Shown in pieces: positions 6,354 to 11,146 of a DNA stretch of 11,146 bases (the stretch's first letter is position 1; the number at the start of each line of letters is the position of its first letter). This DNA is from JBLIAZ01 sp047631875. Lineage in GTDB: Bacteria; Bacteroidota; Bacteroidia; Flavobacteriales_C; GCA-002722245. Both the position numbers and the translations under genes were made by a program. The DNA is taken from the NCBI GenBank assembly GCA_047631875.1, contig JBLIAZ010000075.1:1-11146 (forward strand). Direction: 5' to 3'. The notes below the pieces were generated by a model that had not been told where the DNA came from, searched no databases, and was given only the letters and a program-made list of their open reading frames with translations.

Positions 6354-9080
6354 ATGCGAAAATTATTTGTAGCTCTTCTGGTTTTACTTATTCTTCTTTT
6401 TGCAGGGTATTTTGTTTTTTCCTTAAAGGAAAAGGTGGAGCACAATGTTTCATCAAAGGGGATCAATGCTATACCATACAATGCAGTAGCCATTTTAAGG
6501 ATACAAAGCCCTTTGAATAAATGGGATAAGTTGCTTGAAGGGAATTACGGCAAGCAGCTAAATGAAATTAAGGAAATAAGAGGCCTTGGCGAAACCTTAG
6601 CCAAGTTCCAAAAAGCATCTACGAACAACCCCGTATTTAAGAAGTTACTTTCGGACAACCCTATCTATTTGTCAGCACACATGACGGGAGTACAATCCTA
6701 CAATTTTTTAGTAGTCAGTAATTTTAATCCTGACGATAAAAAAATGTTCATTGACGCATTTCCGAAGGAACTAAAGGACTATAAAGTAAGCGCAAGAAAA
6801 TATGAAGAGTGTCACATCACGGACTTGGTGCAAAAAAATGGAAAAGGGAATTTATCAATTGTGTTTGAAAATAACTTAATCATCATCAGTACCTCATCCA
6901 TACTAATTGAAGATGCTATCCTACAATTAAAACATCGAATCCCTCTTAATGAGAAAAAGGAATTTGCCAAGCTGTTTAAAACCGCTGATCTTTCTTTGGA
7001 TGCTAACTTATTTGTGAATTACAGTGAGTTGGGAAGCTTTTTAAACGTTTTTGGAAGAGTGAACAATGGAGCCAAACAAAAATTCAATCATTTTGGAAAT
7101 TGGATGGAAGTGGATTTAAAAATATCTGACAACGGGATCATGATGAATGGATTCTCGTTGATTAAAGATTCCTCCTCCACGTTTCTTTCTAATTTAAAAG
7201 GATTATCTCCTTCGAAAATTAATGCTACTTCCATTGTGCCTGACAACATTTCGTTCATGTCGTCACTTAGCTTTGAGAATTATCAAGAATACCATGAGAA
7301 ATTCAAGGAACATTTACAATCACAACAAAAGCTATATCAATACGAAAAAAACATAGCTGATTTTAACAAAACTCATAAATTGAATTTGAATGAAGATTTA
7401 TTCAAATGGATTGGTTCTGAGTTTTGCTTTTTCATGACCAAAGGAGACCAAGAAAATCCGATGGAAAATGCATGTGTTGCTATTCATTCAAACAACATTG
7501 AGTTGGCAATGGAAAAACTTAAAAAAATTGAAAAAGCGACAGGACATAAAACCGACAGCAGCGTGTTTTCGAACCATGCGATTTATAATTTAGGCTTACC
7601 CAACTTATTAAGGTTTGCTTTGGGCGACTATTTCAACGGAAATAAACGCTCCTACTACACAATACTTGAGGATTATGTCGTGTTCGGTAACGATGTCGGT
7701 AACTTGAAAAATGTCATAAATTCTTATGTCCGGCGAAAGACATTGATTAAAAACAAAAACTTCAGTACGTTTTACGAACACTTTTCTACTAAATCAAATT
7801 ACTTTGTCTACATCAACCCTAAAAAAGCCAGCAACTTTTGGTCGTACTTTTTAACCAAGGACCTTGCGAAGGTGTTTAACGATAACCAAGACATAATTAC
7901 TGGATTCGAAGCGGTAGGTTTTCAAGCAGTATCGCACAATAATTTATATTACACCAACATCTATTCAAATTATAAAGTCATCCAGGAATCAGCTGACTTG
8001 AATTTGATTACGTTTGAATTAGACACCTCCTACTCGCATGCACCTTGGCTGGTAAAAAATCACTACACAAACGAAACGGAAATGTTGCTCCAGGATGACA
8101 GGAATACATTGTATTTAATTAACAATGTGGGGATTATCTTATGGAAAAAATCACTGCAAAATAAAATCATTGGTAATGTTCAATCGATTGACCGTTACCA
8201 CAACAAAAAGTTTCAATACCTTTTTGGAACAGGAAAAAAGCTGCACTTGATTGACCGAAATGGTAACAACGTGGAAGGCTTCCCTGTTAAACTCAAAAAA
8301 CAGCAAACCGAAGGAATTGCAGTGTTCGATTATGACAACAACAAAAAGTACAGGATATTGGTGCCTGCAGGGAAATATTTAACCTGTTATAATAAGGAAG
8401 GCAAAGTAGTAAAAGGATGGGCGTTCAATGGCGCTAATTCAGGTATCGTAAATACACCTGAATTATTACAGGTAGGAAATAAAGATTACATTATTTTCAG
8501 TGATCGGAAAGGTAATGTGTACACATTGAACCGAAAAGGTGAACAACGGATCAAATACCATAACAAGCTTCCAAAGGAAAAACAGAACTATGAAATTTAC
8601 TTGAACGGAAGCTTGAGCAACAGTGGTATTATAACTACTGATACCAGTGGAACAATTATGTTTTTAAAGATGACTGATGAAATTTCAAGCATTACTACTA
8701 GGAACTTTACAAAAGACCACACTTTTTACTTGGGTCAATTAACAAGCAGTTCTGCACCTGACATTTTATATTACGAAGACGAGGAAGTTTACGCTTACAA
8801 GCTGAGTAAAAATAAAATAATGAGCATTAAAAACTTAGACTTTGTCCCGAGCTTTGGTATTAAAACTCATTTGATTAATAAGGAAGGGATGAGAATCATT
8901 ACCATGACCGACAGAGCAAACAATAAAATTTACGCATTCAATCAAGAAGGAGAATTGCTAAACAACTTCCCTATTGAAGGAAATACCGACGTACTTATTA
9001 CCGACTTAAATGACGACGGAAAGTACAAAATGATCATCGGAAACAAGGAAGGGTATTTGTTTGTGTATACGTTGTTTTAG
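6354..9080 (+). CDS. Membrane-anchored 908-residue envelope protein with C-terminal beta-propeller-like half
   Basis: I do not recognise a characterised family. Residues 4-23 are a hydrophobic signal-anchor or uncleaved signal after MRK. Residues about 35-550 form a long soluble region starting with INAIPYNAVAILRIQSP; its pattern (P.nAvailri near the N-terminus, later a strand-rich domain) faintly recalls DUF3352-type periplasmic proteins. Residues about 560-908 look like a beta-propeller: short strand-rich repeats of the type 'LYLINNVGIILW', 'LHLIDRNGNNVEGFPV' (FP at 643-644), 'LTCYNKEGKVVKGWAF', 'VYTLNRKGEQ' and 'IYAFNQEGELLNNFPI' (F872). The end contains DLNDDGK (884-890), a calcium-loop-like motif seen in FG-GAP/VCBS propellers. 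It should face the periplasm. The start follows a 120-nt gap without a Shine-Dalgarno site; ATG is the only good candidate, since it precedes the hydrophobic segment directly. The function is unknown. Confidence 0.88.
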   Translation: MRKLFVALLVLLILLFAGYFVFSLKEKVEHNVSSKGINAIPYNAVAILRIQSPLNKWDKLLEGNYGKQLNEIKEIRGLGETLAKFQKASTNNPVFKKLLSDNPIYLSAHMTGVQSYNFLVVSNFNPDDKKMFIDAFPKELKDYKVSARKYEECHITDLVQKNGKGNLSIVFENNLIIISTSSILIEDAILQLKHRIPLNEKKEFAKLFKTADLSLDANLFVNYSELGSFLNVFGRVNNGAKQKFNHFGNWMEVDLKISDNGIMMNGFSLIKDSSSTFLSNLKGLSPSKINATSIVPDNISFMSSLSFENYQEYHEKFKEHLQSQQKLYQYEKNIADFNKTHKLNLNEDLFKWIGSEFCFFMTKGDQENPMENACVAIHSNNIELAMEKLKKIEKATGHKTDSSVFSNHAIYNLGLPNLLRFALGDYFNGNKRSYYTILEDYVVFGNDVGNLKNVINSYVRRKTLIKNKNFSTFYEHFSTKSNYFVYINPKKASNFWSYFLTKDLAKVFNDNQDIITGFEAVGFQAVSHNNLYYTNIYSNYKVIQESADLNLITFELDTSYSHAPWLVKNHYTNETEMLLQDDRNTLYLINNVGIILWKKSLQNKIIGNVQSIDRYHNKKFQYLFGTGKKLHLIDRNGNNVEGFPVKLKKQQTEGIAVFDYDNNKKYRILVPAGKYLTCYNKEGKVVKGWAFNGANSGIVNTPELLQVGNKDYIIFSDRKGNVYTLNRKGEQRIKYHNKLPKEKQNYEIYLNGSLSNSGIITTDTSGTIMFLKMTDEISSITTRNFTKDHTFYLGQLTSSSAPDILYYEDEEVYAYKLSKNKIMSIKNLDFVPSFGIKTHLINKEGMRIITMTDRANNKIYAFNQEGELLNNFPIEGNTDVLITDLNDDGKYKMIIGNKEGYLFVYTLF

Positions 9081-9093
9081 TTGCGAACTAAAA
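9075..9093. repeat. Perfect inverted repeat at the tail-to-tail gene junction
   Basis: TTTTAGTT (9075-9082) and AACTAAAA (9086-9093) are perfect reverse complements across a GCG loop. The hairpin includes the TAG stop (9078-9080) of the 908-residue protein and fills most of the 16-nt gap to trpS. The 5' arm is T-rich and the 3' arm A-rich when read on either strand, the reverse of a canonical intrinsic terminator. A role in ending convergent transcription is possible but not shown. Confidence 0.55.
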
Positions 9094-9096
9094 AAA

Positions 9097-10065
9097 TCAA
9101 AAGCCAAGCTCAGCTCTGACTTTATCTAACTTTGCTCTTGCAATTAATCGAGCTTTATCAGCGCCAACTTTGAGCAATTTATCAAGCTCACTTTTGTTTT
9201 CCATGAGTTCCCAATATTTTTCACGTTGGACTTTGAATTGCTCGACGATCAGCTCAAACAATGCTTGTTTAGCATGTCCGTATCCATAACCGCCACCAAG
9301 GTAATCTGACCTCATGGTTTCGATTTGTTCTTGAGACCCTAACAAGCTATACAACTTAAAAACTATGCACGTTTCTGGATCCTTGACATCCTCCAAACCT
9401 TTGTCATCCGTAACGATAGACATGATTCGTTTTCGTAATTTTTTATCGGTTAAAAATATGTCAATGGTATTGCCGTATGATTTACTCATTTTCTTCCCAT
9501 CAACCCCTGGGACGTACATGCTTTTTTCGTCCAATTTAATTTCGGGCACAACAAACAAACCTTCGTGTTTAGCATTTAACTTATTAGCTAAATCCCTAGT
9601 GAATTCTAAATGTTGTTTTTGATCTTTCCCTACAGGGACAACTTCAGCGTCATACAAAAGAATATCAGCAGCCATTAAAACAGGATAGGTAAATAAACCT
9701 GCATTGACTTCATTCGCTTTCTCGGACTTATCCTTAAACGATGTGGCTAAACTTAACCTTTGAAAAGACATGTAACAATTTAAGTACCAAGCAAGTTCAC
9801 AAACTTCAGGCACATCAGACTGACGATAAAACACATTTTTATTCACGTCGAAACCAAAGGCTAACCATGTTGCTGCAACTGCATAGGTATTTTCTTTAAG
9901 TAGTTCAGCATCTTTAACACTGGTCAAAGAATGCAGGTTTGCAATGAATCCAAACGTTTCGTTTTTCTTCGCTATACTCGCTTCAATGGTCGGAATGATT
10001 GCTCCCAGTAAATTCCCTAAATGGGGAACTCCTGTACTTTGGATACCTGTTAATGTTCTTGACAT
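9097..10065 (-). CDS. trpS: Tryptophanyl-tRNA synthetase
   Basis: From the ATG at 10063-10065 the product is 322 residues, a normal length for bacterial TrpRS. It is a cytoplasmic class I enzyme that charges tRNA-Trp using ATP. The protein begins MSRTLTGIQSTGVPHLGN, as family members do, with the HIGH-like motif P14-H-L-G-N. VLMAADILLYDAEVVPVGKDQKQH is the conserved Trp-binding stretch (about 129-152), and GKKMSKSYGN (about 190-199) is the KMSKS loop. A GTG at 10087-10089 would add eight residues (VTSSKTGN, read as M at position 1); these are not part of the family pattern, so the ATG is preferred. The gene is convergent with its left neighbour and divergent from plsC. Confidence 0.97.
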   Translation of the reverse strand: MSRTLTGIQSTGVPHLGNLLGAIIPTIEASIAKKNETFGFIANLHSLTSVKDAELLKENTYAVAATWLAFGFDVNKNVFYRQSDVPEVCELAWYLNCYMSFQRLSLATSFKDKSEKANEVNAGLFTYPVLMAADILLYDAEVVPVGKDQKQHLEFTRDLANKLNAKHEGLFVVPEIKLDEKSMYVPGVDGKKMSKSYGNTIDIFLTDKKLRKRIMSIVTDDKGLEDVKDPETCIVFKLYSLLGSQEQIETMRSDYLGGGYGYGHAKQALFELIVEQFKVQREKYWELMENKSELDKLLKVGADKARLIARAKLDKVRAELGF

Positions 10066-10126
10066 ATTACCTGTTTTTGATGATGTCACCTTAGCTTATT
10101 TACTCAAGCCAAACAACACTTCATCA

Positions 10127-10134
10127 CAAAAGTA
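10127..10134 (-). promoter_or_regulatory. -7 box for trpS
   Basis: The minus strand reads TACTTTTG here, an exact match to the Bacteroidota -7 consensus TAnnTTTG. It would give a leader of roughly 55 nt before the trpS ATG at 10065. No clear TTG lies at the expected -33 position. Confidence 0.5.
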
Positions 10135-10168
10135 CAGCTTTTGCAAGTGAAAATCCGCATTAAAAATT

Positions 10169-10176
10169 TACTTTTG
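10169..10176 (+). promoter_or_regulatory. -7 box for plsC
   Basis: TACTTTTG is an exact match to TAnnTTTG, 28 nt before the plsC ATG. A GTG at 10147-10149 sits 19 nt upstream as a variant -33 element; a proper TTG at 10141-10143 is 25 nt away, slightly too far. The same octamer on the opposite strand lies 34 nt to the left. Confidence 0.55.
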
Positions 10177-10190
10177 TTTTCATACAAAAC

Positions 10191-10195
10191 AGGAG
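10191..10195 (+). promoter_or_regulatory. Strong Shine-Dalgarno site of plsC
   Basis: AGGAG lies 9 nt before the ATG at 10205. This is notable because the other genes here have A-rich leaders without a clear site. It favours the first of the two adjacent ATG codons (10205 rather than 10208), though the two differ by only one residue. Confidence 0.6.
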
Positions 10196-10204
10196 TTAAA
10201 TCAT

Positions 10205-10957
10205 ATGATGAAATTTATTACAAAAGGCTTTAGTTTCTTATGGAAAACTTGGTTCATTGTATACATGTTTATTTCCACCTTGTTCTTTTACCCCTTCCTA
10301 CTCATAAGTATCGTGCTATTAAAAAATTACGATTTAACTTATAAAATATATCGAGTATGGGCTTGGAGTATTTGTATTTCAATCGGAATTGTACCACGAA
10401 TCGCTAACAAACACTTGATTCCAAAAGAAGGGAATTTCATTCTTGTTGCAAACCACAGTTCACAATTAGACATCATAGTACCTTACACTAAATTCAAGCA
10501 ACACTTTGCTTTTTTAGCCAAAGAGGAACTTAAAAAACTGCCTTTTTTCAACATTAACTTTAAAGGAATGAATGTTACTGTGGACCGAAAAAGCATGGTC
10601 TCGGGAAATTCTTCTTTGATGGAGTGCGCTGACAAATTAAAACAGGGAATTAATTTATTGATATTTCCCGAAGGGACCAGAAGTAAAAATGCACCAACAA
10701 TGAGGTCGTTCAAAACTGGGCCATTTAGGCTTGCTATAGAAAACCAAACGAGTGTTCTACCATTGGTTTTTTTGGACAACTACAAACGTCTTGCTGGTGG
10801 AAAAAAAGCCTTTAAAGGAGGTGCAGGTCCAGGAATTAGCAGGATGGTAGTACTTGATCCTGTTTCAACTTTAGGGATGACATTGGATGACGTGCACAAA
10901 CTTAAAGACAAAACAGCTAAAGCAATGGAAGCTGTTATTAACGCACATCACCATTAA
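10205..10957 (+). CDS. plsC: 1-acyl-sn-glycerol-3-phosphate acyltransferase (PlsC/LPLAT family)
   Basis: The 250-residue product carries the PlsC acyltransferase signature and should transfer an acyl chain to lysophosphatidic acid at the inner membrane, making phosphatidic acid for phospholipid synthesis. One or two hydrophobic segments (about 10-39) anchor the N-terminus. The HX4D catalytic motif is NHSSQLD (H84, D89). The substrate motif is around KGMNVTVDRKS (120-130), and FPEGTRS (154-160) is the third block. VLPLVFLD (184-191) is the fourth, where many members have VP instead of LP. Related LPLAT enzymes acylate other lipids such as ornithine lipids, so the exact acceptor is not certain. 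The gene is divergent from trpS and is followed by a hairpin shared with the convergent atpG. Confidence 0.93.
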   Translation: MMKFITKGFSFLWKTWFIVYMFISTLFFYPFLLISIVLLKNYDLTYKIYRVWAWSICISIGIVPRIANKHLIPKEGNFILVANHSSQLDIIVPYTKFKQHFAFLAKEELKKLPFFNINFKGMNVTVDRKSMVSGNSSLMECADKLKQGINLLIFPEGTRSKNAPTMRSFKTGPFRLAIENQTSVLPLVFLDNYKRLAGGKKAFKGGAGPGISRMVVLDPVSTLGMTLDDVHKLKDKTAKAMEAVINAHHH

Positions 10958-11003
10958 CTAGCATCCTCAATTGCGGTAGAATATTCTCCTGAACATTGGG
11001 CAC

Positions 11004-11040
11004 AAAAAAAAACGTCTCACATGTAAATGCAAGACGTTTT
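11004..11040 (-). terminator. Rho-independent terminator of atpG
   Basis: AAAACGTCT (11009-11017) and AGACGTTTT (11032-11040) are perfect 9-bp complements with a 14-nt loop; the loop has an internal CAT/ATG pairing. On the minus strand the stem runs into a stretch of nine T (plus-strand A at 11004-11012), the classical form of an intrinsic terminator, 20 nt after the atpG stop. On the plus strand only four T are present, so it may also stop plsC transcripts, more weakly. Confidence 0.85.
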
Positions 11041-11059
11041 CATATTAATCTAATTTCAA

Positions 11060-11146
11060 TTAGCCATTCAATGCTTCAGCACCACCAACAATCTCAAGGA
11101 TTTCAGTAGTAATGGCAGCTTGACGAGCTTTATTGTATTGTAATTT
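11060..11146 (-). CDS. atpG: ATP synthase F1 subunit gamma, C-terminal 28 codons (5' part outside window)
   Basis: The minus-strand frame ends with a TAA at 11060-11062 and reads YNKARQAAITTEILEIVGGA, then EALNG. This is the highly conserved C-terminal helix of the F1 gamma subunit, the rotor shaft that turns inside the alpha3-beta3 head of the ATP synthase; the helix (NKARQAAIT.EI.EI..GA.AL) is easily recognised. The rest of the gene lies beyond the right edge. The terminator at 11004-11040 shows that atpG ends its transcription unit here. Confidence 0.95.
   Translation of the reverse strand, partial: KLQYNKARQAAITTEILEIVGGAEALNG

Overview
This window looks like the chromosome of a member of the phylum Bacteroidota, most likely of the Flavobacteriales type. 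The base composition is AT-rich, most genes lack a Shine-Dalgarno site, and the -7 boxes match TAnnTTTG, the consensus of the Bacteroidota housekeeping sigma factor. One large secreted protein and one gene fragment carry hallmarks of type IX secretion system (T9SS) cargo. No tRNA, rRNA, CRISPR array, insertion sequence or phage gene is visible. The assignment to order is inference from gene content.

Layout. Bases 1-2678 (minus strand) hold the first 892 residues of a very large secreted cell-surface protein. It has a signal peptide, an N-terminal module of the kind that begins many Bacteroidota gliding/T9SS surface proteins, then tandem Ig/PKD-like repeats that run off the left edge. Next (2797-3768, minus) is a YitT-family membrane protein with a C-terminal DUF2179 domain. 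A divergent intergenic stretch separates it from a plus-strand run: exodeoxyribonuclease III (3914-4681), a 56-codon reading frame whose product looks like the tail of a T9SS type A sorting domain (4685-4855), a polytopic DUF6056-like/GT-C-like membrane protein (4881-6233), and a 908-residue membrane-anchored protein with a C-terminal beta-propeller-like half (6354-9080). The last meets tryptophanyl-tRNA synthetase (9097-10065, minus) tail to tail. trpS is divergent from a PlsC-type acyltransferase (10205-10957, plus). The right edge holds the last 28 codons of the ATP synthase gamma subunit gene (minus), followed by a clear intrinsic terminator.

How the genes relate. Several are housekeeping (xth, trpS, plsC, atpG) and the rest concern the cell envelope. 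I see no single coherent new system. The most unusual items are the in-frame sorting-domain fragment directly behind xth, the uncharacterised 908-residue envelope protein, and the trpS/plsC divergent region, where both strands carry the same -7 box, TACTTTTG.
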